In this document: piece by piece, positions 40,671 through 50,165 of the stretch
Numbering within the stretch: the first letter of the stretch is position 1
Layout: every line of letters starts with the position of its first letter
Assembly: GCA_910578975.1 (NCBI GenBank)
Contig: CAJTRZ010000007.1
Coordinates: 54,554-118,553 of the forward strand
Source: an uncultured Eubacterium sp.
GTDB lineage: Bacteria; Bacillota; Clostridia; Lachnospirales; Lachnospiraceae
Length of the DNA: 64,000 bases
Direction: 5' to 3'
Position numbers and translations under genes: made by a program
The notes under the pieces: model-generated
What the model saw: the letters and a program-made list of their open reading frames with translations, nothing else
The model's database searches: none
Told to the model about the DNA's origin: nothing

Positions 40671-40699
40671 ATTCTATTATTTTATACTGTTTTTGTCAA
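40671..40699 (-). promoter_or_regulatory. Promoter of the metG T-box transcript
   Basis: TTGACA (40694-40699), 17-bp spacer, TAGAAT (40671-40676) on the minus strand. Confidence 0.8.
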
Positions 40700-40711
40700 A
40701 TTATTTATTTC

Positions 40712-41386
40712 TTATATAATTCGATACTCAAACTCATTCTTTGTTGCAAATGCCATTGCCAATGAATTTTTCTTACAATACAGTTTCAACTGATATCCAC
40801 ATTCTGAAAATGCTGTTTTGTGAATGAGTGTTAAGGAATTTGGAAGCTCCACTCTTTTTAACTTTTTACAACCACAAAATGCATTTCTCCAGATTCTACT
40901 TACACCACTGCTTATTGTTACCCGCTTCAAATTTTTACAGCCCCAAAAACTTGCACCAGATATTTGGTAAACAGAACCCTGAATGTTTATCATAGATAAA
41001 GATTTGCAATTTTCAAAAGCCTCTTCTCCAATAACCGCAATATTTTTACCAAAAGTTATAGATTTTAAATTTACGCACTTTTCAAATGTTTTGTCTTTAA
41101 TACTTTTCATTTTATCTGACAATTTTATTTCTTTCAGATTCTTTGCGTGAGAAAATGCCTTTTTCTTAATATCCGTAACGCTCTTTGGAATTACGACATA
41201 TTCAACGCCACATCCATAAAAGGCATTTGAACTAATGGTAGTTATTCCTTTCTTCATGACGATTTTCTTTAATTTCGGTGTATTGCGAAATGTGTTTTTG
41301 GGTATTTCGGTAATTTGTGACGATAATTTTACTTTTTCCATTTTCTTATTACCAGAAAAAATACCTTCCCCAATGCTTTTTAACAA
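40712..41386 (-). pseudogene. 5'-truncated BspA-type leucine-rich-repeat protein
   Basis: The frame encodes ~224 residues of about eight BspA/LRR_5 repeats of ~23 residues (I...AF.GC..L..I..P.S...I...AF). It has no signal peptide, cap or anchor, and the first possible start (TTG 41386) lies inside the terminator of the neighbouring HAD gene without a ribosome site. An in-frame stop is ten codons upstream. Full BspA proteins are long secreted surface proteins. This looks like the C-terminal remnant of one. Expression as a cytoplasmic repeat protein cannot be excluded. Confidence 0.7.
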
Positions 41387-41429
41387 TATAAAAGACCAAA
41401 TGAATATACTTCATCTGGTCTTTTATATT
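41385..41429 (-). terminator. Terminator of the pts-HAD transcript
   Basis: AATATAAAAGACCA...ATGA pairs with TCAT...TGGTCTTTTATATT: a ~19-bp stem with T-runs on both sides. Confidence 0.85.
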
Positions 41430-41431
41430 GA

Positions 41432-42259
41432 CTAGTTTCCCCTCAAATAGTCTTCTATTATTTCTCCTACTCCACCTTCATTATTTCCATGCTTTGTAAC
41501 AAACTTTGCTGCTTCCTTTGCCACATCACTTCCCGATGACATCGCGTAGGAACATCCTGCTGTTTTCAGCATTGTAATGTCATTCCCCGAATCACCAAAT
41601 GCCATTACATGTTCCTGAGAAATACCAAGTCTGTCACACAACCATTTCAAGGCTCTTCCCTTATCTGCTCCTTTGGCAGTAATCTCCATATTACCCTCAA
41701 ATCCTGCCGAGTAAACCAATTCCGGTATATGACTCAGTTCTTCTTTTAAAGATGCGATACATTCTTCCGGCATATAATCAATATTCATCTTTTCAATATC
41801 ATATTCCCTAACTACATCCCAAGGACTATCGCACACTATCATTAATTTTCTATACGCTCTCATAAACTCGACTGGCAATGCCCCGTCAAGGTAATGATCA
41901 TACGTATATTGGGTAATAAACCCTTTACAATCGGCATAGATTTCATATACAAGTGGATATTTTTCAAATATTTCTACAATTTTTTTCACTGAATCATAAG
42001 GAATATAGCAGCTATTGATAACTTTTCGGGTTTTCATGTCAACAATAACTGCCCCATTAGATACAATCATATAATCTACACCCTCTAATGTATCGTTCTC
42101 TTTTATCGCTAAAGAAAATGGTCTTCCTGTGCTTATAACTGTAATAATACCCTCTTTCTTCGCCTTTTTAAATGCCTGAACATTTTCCTCTGGTATGGTC
42201 AGGTGATTGTCTGCTACTAAGGTTCCATCTACATCTGTTGCTATAAGTTTTATATCCAT
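41432..42259 (-). CDS. Cof-type HAD-superfamily sugar phosphatase
   Basis: 275 residues with HAD motifs DVDGTLVADN (motif I), VISTGRP (motif II), Lys in AKGADKGRALKWL (motif III) and FGDSGNDITML (motif IV). The large Cof-type C2 cap lies between. It dephosphorylates sugar phosphates or similar metabolites; the precise substrate is unknown. Follows ptsI in the same direction 30 bp away and probably shares its transcript. Confidence 0.93.
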   Translation of the reverse strand: MDIKLIATDVDGTLVADNHLTIPEENVQAFKKAKKEGIITVISTGRPFSLAIKENDTLEGVDYMIVSNGAVIVDMKTRKVINSCYIPYDSVKKIVEIFEKYPLVYEIYADCKGFITQYTYDHYLDGALPVEFMRAYRKLMIVCDSPWDVVREYDIEKMNIDYMPEECIASLKEELSHIPELVYSAGFEGNMEITAKGADKGRALKWLCDRLGISQEHVMAFGDSGNDITMLKTAGCSYAMSSGSDVAKEAAKFVTKHGNNEGGVGEIIEDYLRGN

Positions 42260-42289
42260 TTCTTCCTCCGATACTCTTATGTCATTTTA

Positions 42290-43987
42290 TTATAAAAGAT
42301 TTAAAATCTCTTCTTCCGTCGTACATTTCATAACTTTATCAGCTAATTTCTGACATTCGCTGACATCACAATCTGAAATTATTTTTCTGGTCTTTAATAC
42401 ACTGGTTGCACTAACACTAAACTCATCAAGCCCGAAGGCCAACAGTAATGGTATTAGTTTTGGGTCTGCTGCTGCTTCACCACACATACCTACCATAATA
42501 CCTTCCTTTTTTCCACATTCAATGATTCTCTTTATGGATCTTAAAACAGCCGGCTGATATGTTGAATAAAGGTATGCAACCTTTGCATTCCCCCTGTCAA
42601 CTGCCATAGTATAGCCTGTCAGATCATTCGTACCAATACTGAAAAATGCTGCCTCTTTTGCTAAAACATCTGCTATCATACATGCTGCTGATGTTTCCAT
42701 CATAACACCAATTTCAAGATTTTTGTTAAAAGAAATCCTCTCATGCTCTAACTCTTTCATAATATCAGCAGCCATTTCCTTCACTCTGCGCAATTCCTCT
42801 ACACAAGTAACCAATGGCACCATAATCTTAATTTTCCCATAAGCACTCGCTCTGATTAAAGCTCTCAACTGAACTTTATAAATATCCTCTCTCTGTAAAC
42901 AAAAACGAATTGCTCTGAAACCTAGAAACGGATTTTCCTCTTCTTTTAGTCCTAAATAAGGTATCGCTTTATCTCCTCCAATATCAAGCGTCCTAATGAT
43001 GACAGGTTTTCCTTTCATTTCTTCGGCAACTGTTTTATAAGCCTCAAACTGCTCCTCCTCTGTAGGAATGCTGTCTCTATCCATAAACAAAAATTCTGTT
43101 CGGAACAATCCAATACCTTCACCATCACACTCTGTAGCTTTCTTTGCCTCTTCCGGTTTCCCAATATTACATACAAGTTCTACCTTTATTCCATCTTTTG
43201 TCACTGTAGGTTTTCCAGCATATTCAGCCAGCAGTTCTTTTTCTTTCTGATATATACTTAACTTTTCTTCAAACTGTTTTATAACCGTCTCATCAGGATT
43301 TATCATTGTTTCTCCGCTTGCACCATCTAGAACTACTTTATCTCCATTTTTAACTATGCTGCATATTCCCGGAACACTGAGAACTGCCGGAATCTCCATT
43401 GCTCTGGCAAGAATCGCTGAATGAGATGTTTTCCCTCCTGTTTCTGTCAAAATACCTACAATATTATCCGGATTAATTCCTGCTGTCATAGATGGGGTCA
43501 AATCACGTGCTACCAAAACTGTATCTTCCGGAACATGTGAAATATCAACATCCTCTATTCCCTGTAATAACTTAATCATTCTTGTTTTTATGTCTCTAAA
43601 ATCTGTAGCTCTTTGCTGCAGCAACTCGTCCGGTATCTGTGAAAACATTTCTGCAGTCTGCTCTAATACCTGATCCACTGCCATCTCTGCTGTCACCTTC
43701 TCTGCCACAATTAATGCTGAAATCTGCTCCTCTATCATAGGGTCCTGCAACATCTGAATATGACCTCTTAAAATATCCGCATCCTTTTTGCCAACTGTTT
43801 CTTCCATTTTACCTGCCATTTCATTTGTTGCAATTACGAATTTTTCAATAGCAGACTGCAGTCTTTTAATTTCTTCTTCGGTATCTGTAACTGTTTTTGT
43901 TTCAATATGAATTTGATGTTCTTCAATTATAACGATATTTCCAATTCCGATTCCCTCAGAACCGGCAATTCCCTTGTACATAGGCAT
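42290..43987 (-). CDS. ptsI: PTS enzyme I (phosphoenolpyruvate-protein phosphotransferase)
   Basis: A 565-residue enzyme that takes phosphate from PEP and passes it to HPr. N-terminal HPr-binding helices precede the active-site loop GGKTSHSAILARAMEIPAV with the phospho-His. The PEP-binding barrel has GLFRTEFLFMDRD, IIRTLDIGGDK, GFRAIRF, and the C-terminal FSIGTNDLTGY with catalytic Cys in VGMCGEAAADP. Full length. Follows ptsH after six bases. Confidence 0.98.
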   Translation of the reverse strand: MPMYKGIAGSEGIGIGNIVIIEEHQIHIETKTVTDTEEEIKRLQSAIEKFVIATNEMAGKMEETVGKKDADILRGHIQMLQDPMIEEQISALIVAEKVTAEMAVDQVLEQTAEMFSQIPDELLQQRATDFRDIKTRMIKLLQGIEDVDISHVPEDTVLVARDLTPSMTAGINPDNIVGILTETGGKTSHSAILARAMEIPAVLSVPGICSIVKNGDKVVLDGASGETMINPDETVIKQFEEKLSIYQKEKELLAEYAGKPTVTKDGIKVELVCNIGKPEEAKKATECDGEGIGLFRTEFLFMDRDSIPTEEEQFEAYKTVAEEMKGKPVIIRTLDIGGDKAIPYLGLKEEENPFLGFRAIRFCLQREDIYKVQLRALIRASAYGKIKIMVPLVTCVEELRRVKEMAADIMKELEHERISFNKNLEIGVMMETSAACMIADVLAKEAAFFSIGTNDLTGYTMAVDRGNAKVAYLYSTYQPAVLRSIKRIIECGKKEGIMVGMCGEAAADPKLIPLLLAFGLDEFSVSATSVLKTRKIISDCDVSECQKLADKVMKCTTEEEILNLL

Positions 43988-43993
43988 TTCCTC

Positions 43994-44257
43994 TTATTCT
44001 CCGAAATTCTGACTTTCCAATTCGACAATCTTTGCCATTGCCTCTTCTTCGTCTTCTCCGTCACATTCAAATGTTATCTCTGCACCTTTTTTGATACATG
44101 CTGAAATAATATTAATCAGGCTTTTTGCATTAATCTTTCTGTCACCAAATACAATAGATACTTCACATGAAAATTTTCCCATTTCTTTTGCAACAACTCC
44201 TGCCGGTCTCATGTGTAATCCCTCCGGATTATTTACTGTTAATGTTCTACTTACCAT
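43994..44257 (-). CDS. ptsH: HPr phosphocarrier protein
   Basis: 87 residues with active-site His15 (NPEGLHMRPAG) and regulatory Ser46 (NAKSLINIIS), the site of HPr kinase. It carries phosphate from enzyme I to sugar transporters and, as HPr-Ser-P, acts with CcpA in carbon catabolite repression. First gene of ptsHI. A second HPr-like gene without His15 lies at 56901. Confidence 0.97.
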   Translation of the reverse strand: MVSRTLTVNNPEGLHMRPAGVVAKEMGKFSCEVSIVFGDRKINAKSLINIISACIKKGAEITFECDGEDEEEAMAKIVELESQNFGE

Positions 44258-44436
44258 TTTAATTCTCCTTCCATAATATACATAATATAAAATTTATTTC
44301 TACAGTAACAGCACCTAATAGTGCAATTTATTTTACTATTATAGCATTTTTACCGTCAATTGCTCTCTGTTATTTTTTCATTATTATTTAATTTTATTCC
44401 AAAAAGATATTTACCTTTTCTTTTTTTCTATATTTT

Positions 44437-45369
44437 TTAATTTTCACAATAAGATACTATAACTATCATTTCTCCCTCAAAAAGACATTCTTTCAGCGTT
44501 GCAGGTATTATGAAATGATCACCTTTTTTTATTTTGAGGTCCTGAACAATTCCCTTACCTTCTATTACACTGACATTAATAAATGGCTTGTCCATTTTAT
44601 AACAATAACTTCCATGGATACTCCATTTTTCTAAATTATAAAATTTACAGTCTATAAGCCTTTCACAAGTCATTCCTGAGAACTTCTCAATGGTGACTTC
44701 CTGCTTGTAATCCATATGAGGAGCCACAATACAATCAATACTCTGCTGAATATGAAGTTCTCTTGGTCTTCCTCCCTGCAACCTGTCATAATCATAAACC
44801 CGATATGTCACATCACTATTCTGCTGTGTCTCAATTAACAACGTTCCGCCTTTTATTGCATGAAGGCATCCCGGATTAATCTGAAAAAAATCTCCCTTTT
44901 TAATTGGAATTTCTCTAATTAATTCCTTCCACCTGGCTTTTTTAATCATGTCCTCTAATTCCTCAGAATCCTGTGCATTGTGACCAATTACTATTGTGGC
45001 ATCCTCTTTACAATCCAAAATATACCAACATTCTGTTTTTCCTAATGCACCATTTTCATGTTCTGCTGCATACTTATCATCCGGATGAACCTGAATGCTT
45101 AAATCATCCTCCGCACCTAAAATCTTTACTAGAAGAGGAAAAACCTGATCCTTTATATTGCCAAATAACTCTCTGTGGTTTTCAAAACACCATGATAATG
45201 TTTTTCCTTCATATGCACCATTTTTTATTATACAATCCCCATTTTTATGAGCACTGATTCCCCAGCACTCACCTGCCTTGTCCCCTGCTTGTTCATATCC
45301 AAATGTTTTTAAGAGTTCTCCACCCCAGATTGCATCTTTAAAAACAGGCTCTAACATTAACACTTTCAT
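44437..45369 (-). CDS. manA: Mannose-6-phosphate isomerase, class I
   Basis: 310 residues from ATG 45369, served by GGGGGAGAT; an in-frame GTG/TTG-type start upstream is less likely. A zinc cupin enzyme interconverting mannose-6-P and fructose-6-P. Metal and active-site motifs: SIQVHPDDKYA, GKTECWYIL, PGCLHAIKGG. This is the short Firmicutes (ManA/Pmi) type. It is divergent from the DUF885 gene. Near pts genes, consistent with sugar entry. Confidence 0.93.
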   Translation of the reverse strand: MKVLMLEPVFKDAIWGGELLKTFGYEQAGDKAGECWGISAHKNGDCIIKNGAYEGKTLSWCFENHRELFGNIKDQVFPLLVKILGAEDDLSIQVHPDDKYAAEHENGALGKTECWYILDCKEDATIVIGHNAQDSEELEDMIKKARWKELIREIPIKKGDFFQINPGCLHAIKGGTLLIETQQNSDVTYRVYDYDRLQGGRPRELHIQQSIDCIVAPHMDYKQEVTIEKFSGMTCERLIDCKFYNLEKWSIHGSYCYKMDKPFINVSVIEGKGIVQDLKIKKGDHFIIPATLKECLFEGEMIVIVSYCEN

Positions 45370-45535
45370 ATCTCCCCCATTTTCCCCAGACATTATTATG
45401 TCAATTTTTTCTTTACCCTATTTCTTATATTTTTTTCCTTATAATAATTTCACTTATTGTAACATCTTTAAATAAAATATCATACATTTACTATTTTCTT
45501 TATATTTTATATTAATAACCTTTTGGAGTTTTCCA

Positions 45536-47344
45536 ATGAATCATTTTGCTTTTATTACAAAAATCAACAAGAAAATTTTACTATTAATTTCTTTTCTGGT
45601 TATTATTACTTTCTCTGTTTTCGCACTTGTTTTATCGCCCTCTAACAAGCCTGCTACAAGAAATTACACAAATAACACTCAATATAACTTTGACCAATAT
45701 TCCAACGAATTGTTTTCATCACAACTTTCCGGAGACTGGTTAAGTCTGCATTTTTATTTAGAACATCCCGAAGATTGGAACCTGGATACATCTACTCCCA
45801 CTCTTGGAGAATATAACTATCAGTCTATGCAGGAAAGTCAGAATTATTACATAAACCAAATCAATTATTTAAAGTCATTAAATTATAAAGAGCTTTATCC
45901 TAGTCAGCAATTAACATATGATACACTTATGAGTTCTTTTTCTTTACAATTGGATTTTGGTGATTTATGTCTTTGCTCTCAGACGTTAAGCCCAACTACC
46001 GGACTACAGGCACAACTTCCAATCTTATTATCTGAATATGCTTTTAACACACAAAAAGATATAGAAAATTATCTAATTCTTTTATCTCAATTAAAAGGCT
46101 ATTTTGAGAAGATTTGTAATTTTCAAATATTAAAAGCCCAAAACAATAGTTTTATCAGTACATTTTGCTGTGAAAAAATTATTGATCAATGTTCCGACTT
46201 TATTAGCGGGAAAAATATAAAGGAAAACCTTCTTTATTCCTCTTTTGAAAACCGAATTTCTTCTGCAGACTTCTTATCCAACAATAAAAAAGAAGAATAT
46301 ATAAATAAGAACACAGCCTTATTGGAGAGCAGTGTTATCCCTGCCTATCAATTAATTATTTCCACATTATCAGACCTAAAACAAAAAGGGTTCTGCAAAA
46401 ATGAAGAGGGGCTTTGTAAATTAGATAATGGAAAAGCCTACTACGAATATCTTGTCCGCTCAAATACAGGAAGCTCCAAAAATGTTCTGGAACAAAAAGC
46501 AATGATACAGAACCAGCTCGCCAAAGATATGCGGACAATGTATTCATTATTGAATGTCTCTCCGGAAATAGAAGAAAAACTGTCATCCATAAAAGAAAAC
46601 AAAGAAAAACCAGAAGACATACTAAACCAGTTAAGTAAAAAAGCTGCAAAAGATTTCCCTGTGGAAGAAAACTATCCATTTCATATTAAGTATGTTGATA
46701 AAAGTCTGGAAAAACATTTAAGCCCGGCATTTTACATGTCGCCTCCTATCGACAGTGACAGCAAAAACATGATTTACATTAATAATGCCTCTCCAAATAC
46801 AAGTCAGAGTCTTTTTACAACACTGGCACATGAAGGCATTCCCGGACATATGTTTCAATCAAACTTTTTTGCCGATACAAATCCTTTACCTATCCGACAT
46901 CTTTTAAACTTTGGCGGTTACTCTGAAGGCTGGGCAACATATACAGAACTTTTATCTTATCATTACGAATATGATGATAATCAGCTGGCAAACGCTCTAG
47001 CCTGTAATGCTTCATATTCTCTTGCATTATACTCTCTGTGCGATATCGGAGTAAACTTTGAAGGCTGGAGCAGAAAAGACACAATTAAATTTTTATCACA
47101 CTACAGCATAGAAGATGAAAGTGTATGTAACTCTATTTATGAAGCCGTTATTGAAGAACCTGCCAATTATCTCCAATACTATGTTGGGTATCTGGAAATT
47201 GTAGAATTAAAAAACAGAGTTATGGAAAAATACGGTTCTCACTTTAGCTTAAAAACATTCCACACAGCATTTCTGGCTATGGGACCTACATCTTTTGATG
47301 TAGCAGAAAAGTGGATCTGTTTCTTTTATGAGCAATATAAATAG
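45536..47344 (+). CDS. Membrane-anchored DUF885 metallopeptidase-like protein
   Basis: 602 residues: an N-terminal anchor helix (~13-33), then a DUF885 helical domain. The zinc motif HEGIPGHMFQ begins at His432, and the downstream Glu is in EGWATYTE (Glu464). These match the gluzincin-like M3-related fold. It is predicted to cleave peptides outside the membrane; substrate unknown. The site TTTTGGAG precedes ATG 45536. Followed by a perfect terminator, so monocistronic. Confidence 0.9.
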   Translation: MNHFAFITKINKKILLLISFLVIITFSVFALVLSPSNKPATRNYTNNTQYNFDQYSNELFSSQLSGDWLSLHFYLEHPEDWNLDTSTPTLGEYNYQSMQESQNYYINQINYLKSLNYKELYPSQQLTYDTLMSSFSLQLDFGDLCLCSQTLSPTTGLQAQLPILLSEYAFNTQKDIENYLILLSQLKGYFEKICNFQILKAQNNSFISTFCCEKIIDQCSDFISGKNIKENLLYSSFENRISSADFLSNNKKEEYINKNTALLESSVIPAYQLIISTLSDLKQKGFCKNEEGLCKLDNGKAYYEYLVRSNTGSSKNVLEQKAMIQNQLAKDMRTMYSLLNVSPEIEEKLSSIKENKEKPEDILNQLSKKAAKDFPVEENYPFHIKYVDKSLEKHLSPAFYMSPPIDSDSKNMIYINNASPNTSQSLFTTLAHEGIPGHMFQSNFFADTNPLPIRHLLNFGGYSEGWATYTELLSYHYEYDDNQLANALACNASYSLALYSLCDIGVNFEGWSRKDTIKFLSHYSIEDESVCNSIYEAVIEEPANYLQYYVGYLEIVELKNRVMEKYGSHFSLKTFHTAFLAMGPTSFDVAEKWICFFYEQYK

Positions 47345-47378
47345 CGGAATACCTGAAAGGTGTTCCGCCTTTTTGCAT
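47343..47378 (+). terminator. Terminator of the DUF885 gene
   Basis: GCGGAATACCT/AGGTGTTCCGC stem with a GAA loop followed by CTTTTT. Confidence 0.88.
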
Positions 47379-47402
47379 ACTACAAGTCAAATTTTCTCGC
47401 TA

Positions 47403-47927
47403 CTATATTACATTAGCAAGTATTACACTGGCTATTGTCCCTGCAAGTGTTGCCAAAAGTGCACCCGGAAGAGTCCATCGTGTTTTCGTTACCTTTGCTG
47501 TCAGATAATAAACAGACATCGTATAAAACACAGTCTCCGTACAACTCATCATTAAAGATGTAACTTTTCCTAAATATGAATCTGGACCATAAGACTTAAA
47601 AATATCTAATACCATACCTGTCGCTGCTGAAGATGAGAAAATCTTTACAATCGTTACCGGCATTAATTCTCCTGGAAATCCTATCTGGTCTGTTACCTTT
47701 CCCACCTGCTGTCCCAAAAATTCCATAAATCCCGATTCTCTGAGTACCCCCACTGCTACCATTAGTCCTATTAACGTAGGCATTACCTTTATAACCGTCT
47801 TTAACCCCCCTGTTGCACCTTCAACGAAATCATCATATACATTTCTTTTCTTTGCAACACCGTATATTACAATAAACAACATAATTCCCGGTATAATAAA
47901 AGACGATATTGTCACAAATACTGACAT
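47403..47927 (-). CDS. spmB: Spore maturation protein B
   Basis: A 174-residue membrane protein of the nucleoside-recognition (Gate) family: residues ~1-30 and 45-65 hydrophobic, GVLRESGFMEFL, the conserved PVTIVKIFSSSAATGMVLDI, and C-terminal ETVFYTMSVYYL...LPGALLATLAGTIASV. With SpmA it is needed for spore core dehydration in Bacilli and Clostridia. Here it is ~8 kb from spmA, separated by the antiporter and cobalamin-regulated operon, which is unusual. Confidence 0.93.
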   Translation of the reverse strand: MSVFVTISSFIIPGIMLFIVIYGVAKKRNVYDDFVEGATGGLKTVIKVMPTLIGLMVAVGVLRESGFMEFLGQQVGKVTDQIGFPGELMPVTIVKIFSSSAATGMVLDIFKSYGPDSYLGKVTSLMMSCTETVFYTMSVYYLTAKVTKTRWTLPGALLATLAGTIASVILANVI

Positions 47928-48009
47928 ACTTTCCCCCTGATATTTGGATAAATAGAGCGTGCACTTTTATAAAATACATACACAACCGCTATTACAAATA
48001 TATGGTTAA

Positions 48010-48046
48010 AAAAAAGAACCTATGACTGTACACAGGTTCTTTTCTC
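48010..48046 (-). terminator. Terminator of the antiporter gene
   Basis: AAAGAACCT/AGGTTCTTT stem followed by TTTTT on the minus strand, two bases beyond the stop. Confidence 0.85.
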
Positions 48047-48047
48047 T

Positions 48048-49394
48048 CTATTTTTTAGGTTTGTATTTATTATACTCTGCTCTTTCTTCGTAGTTATTTA
48101 CCAGTTTACTTTCGATTGTAATATCTGCACCACTTGATCCCTTTCTCATAAATACAGGTTTTAAAATAATTGGTGTCAATATCGTTGTTACAATTACAAC
48201 GATAATCACTGGTGCAACAATTTCAGAACTCATTAGTCCTGCTTCTATTCCTTTATTCGCCACAATCAATGCAACCTCTCCACGAGATACCATTCCTACA
48301 CCGATTCTGAGACATTGATAATTTTTATACCCACATGCCTTTGCTCCCAGTCCGCATCCTACAACTTTTGTCAAAATAGCAATGACTGTCAAAATCACTG
48401 CATAAATTACTACCAAAAATCCCATATGCATCACTGCCTCTCCATCTACTTTCAAACCAATGCTTGCAAAAAATATCGGACTTAAAAGCATATAGGCCAT
48501 TACATCAAATTTTGATGCCACAAACTGATCTTTCTGTGTCATAGAAATAATGACACCTGCAAAAAAAGCTCCTGTGATATCTGCCACACCAAAAAGGCTT
48601 TCGGCTGCAAAAGCCATAATCAGACAAATAACAAATGCCATAATTGCATGCCTGTGTTTTCCTTTTCCATCATGTTCACACCACTTCTTATATAATTTAT
48701 ATATAACATATCCAAAAACACCAACAAAGACAAAAAACAATAAAATCTTTAATAACACCATTCCCAGAGGTGTTGTCTCTGCCCCCTCTTTCGGACTTCC
48801 ACCTAAACTGATTACAATCGTTAGCGCCACGATGCCAAGAATATCATCAATAATTGCCGCTCCAAGTATCGCATTACCAGATGCAGTCTTTAATTTTCCC
48901 ATCTCCTGCAATGTTTCAACAGTGATGCTTACAGATGTTGCTGTCAGTATTACCCCTACGAACACTGCCTGCATAAATACGGAAGAAGTATCTGCCTGCT
49001 GTATCCAGCCTGCCTTAAGGAACCAGTATGTGAATGCTGCTCCACCAATTAACGGTACAATTACACCTGATATTGCAATAATAAATGATGCTAATCCACA
49101 CTTCTTCAATTCTTTTATATCGGTCTCCAGACCTGCACAGAACATCAGAACAATAACCCCTATCTCCGCCAGATTATTAATAAAAGATGTCTGATAAAGT
49201 GTCAAATCCACTAATTGAAAACTGCCAATATGAACTCCCGATAATAGATTTCCCAGAATCGCTGGTCCTAAGATCAGTCCTGCCAGCAATGCTCCAACAA
49301 CCTGCGGCATATGAAATCTCTTTGTTACTAATCCAAAGACTTTCGTACTGGCTAAAATCAACGCAAGCTGCCACAAATATCCATACTTTTCCAT
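48048..49394 (-). CDS. CPA2-type cation:proton antiporter
   Basis: 448 residues with ~12 membrane helices of the Kef/NapA group: FHMPQVVGALLAGLILGPA, a long helix region GVIVLMFCAGLETD, ATSVSITVETLQEMG, and the ion-site region AAIIDDILGIVALTIVIS (paired Asp, electrogenic type). No TrkA-N domain; a short polar tail follows. Exchanges Na+ or K+ for protons. It lies between the ECF operon and spmB and has its own ribosome site and terminator. Confidence 0.93.
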   Translation of the reverse strand: MEKYGYLWQLALILASTKVFGLVTKRFHMPQVVGALLAGLILGPAILGNLLSGVHIGSFQLVDLTLYQTSFINNLAEIGVIVLMFCAGLETDIKELKKCGLASFIIAISGVIVPLIGGAAFTYWFLKAGWIQQADTSSVFMQAVFVGVILTATSVSITVETLQEMGKLKTASGNAILGAAIIDDILGIVALTIVISLGGSPKEGAETTPLGMVLLKILLFFVFVGVFGYVIYKLYKKWCEHDGKGKHRHAIMAFVICLIMAFAAESLFGVADITGAFFAGVIISMTQKDQFVASKFDVMAYMLLSPIFFASIGLKVDGEAVMHMGFLVVIYAVILTVIAILTKVVGCGLGAKACGYKNYQCLRIGVGMVSRGEVALIVANKGIEAGLMSSEIVAPVIIVVIVTTILTPIILKPVFMRKGSSGADITIESKLVNNYEERAEYNKYKPKK

Positions 49395-49547
49395 AATGCT
49401 TTCCTCTTTCTATGTACCCTGCTGTTCTTATATTAAATGCATAAATTATAAAATGTTTACAAATAGTTTCTTTTTCACAGCCCGATTCATAATAGCACCA
49501 TCCCACACCAAATTCAATTAATTTTATTCAGCTTTATCTTTGTTTTT

Positions 49548-50165
49548 CTAAAACATATTAAACTTTAACTTTATTCTGTTAATCTTTTGAAACATTTCTC
49601 TTGAAATGATAAACAAAAAAATAAAAGTCGATACTCCATGTATCAGATTAAATACAAGTCCAGTGGCATATGCTGCAAAAAAGGTAGAAACTCTCGGTTT
49701 ATCTGTATACATTACAACAGTTGCTGTATCCATTATCAGACCATACAATACAAACGTTATAAGAAATCCATACATACTCAGTATCCATCTATTATTGATA
49801 AATCTCTGTCCTGCTCCCAGAAAAATCCATGCCGAGATAACTCCTATAAGCCCTAGTGCAATCATTTGCCATGGAGTCCACGGACCCTGCCCAAAAAAGA
49901 AATCAGAAATGAATGCTGTCAGGCATCCGCTTAAGAAACCTGCTTCTTTCCCCAACATTACCGCTGTTATAATAATAACTGCAACGCTGGGTTTAAACTG
50001 TGGTATCATAAAAAACATCAGCCTCCCTGCAATCGCCATACTCGTCAAAACTGCCAGCAACACAATTTCCCTTATTTTTGGTTTTCTTTTTTCAAAAGAC
50101 CAGACAAAAACTACAATAGATATCAAAATAATTAAAATGGATATGAGATAATACTCCTTTAACAT
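49548..50165 (-). CDS. ECF transporter S component, predicted for cobalamin
   Basis: A 205-residue membrane protein with six helices. The centre QFKPSVAVIIITAVMLGKEAGFLSGCLTAFISDFFFGQGPWTPWQM is typical of ECF-S substrate-binding subunits. The specificity call (cobalamin or a corrinoid) comes from the riboswitch and from the DUF4430 genes, not from the sequence alone. Its start overlaps the end of the ATPase gene. Last gene of the operon. Confidence 0.85.
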   Translation of the reverse strand: MLKEYYLISILIILISIVVFVWSFEKRKPKIREIVLLAVLTSMAIAGRLMFFMIPQFKPSVAVIIITAVMLGKEAGFLSGCLTAFISDFFFGQGPWTPWQMIALGLIGVISAWIFLGAGQRFINNRWILSMYGFLITFVLYGLIMDTATVVMYTDKPRVSTFFAAYATGLVFNLIHGVSTFIFLFIISREMFQKINRIKLKFNMF

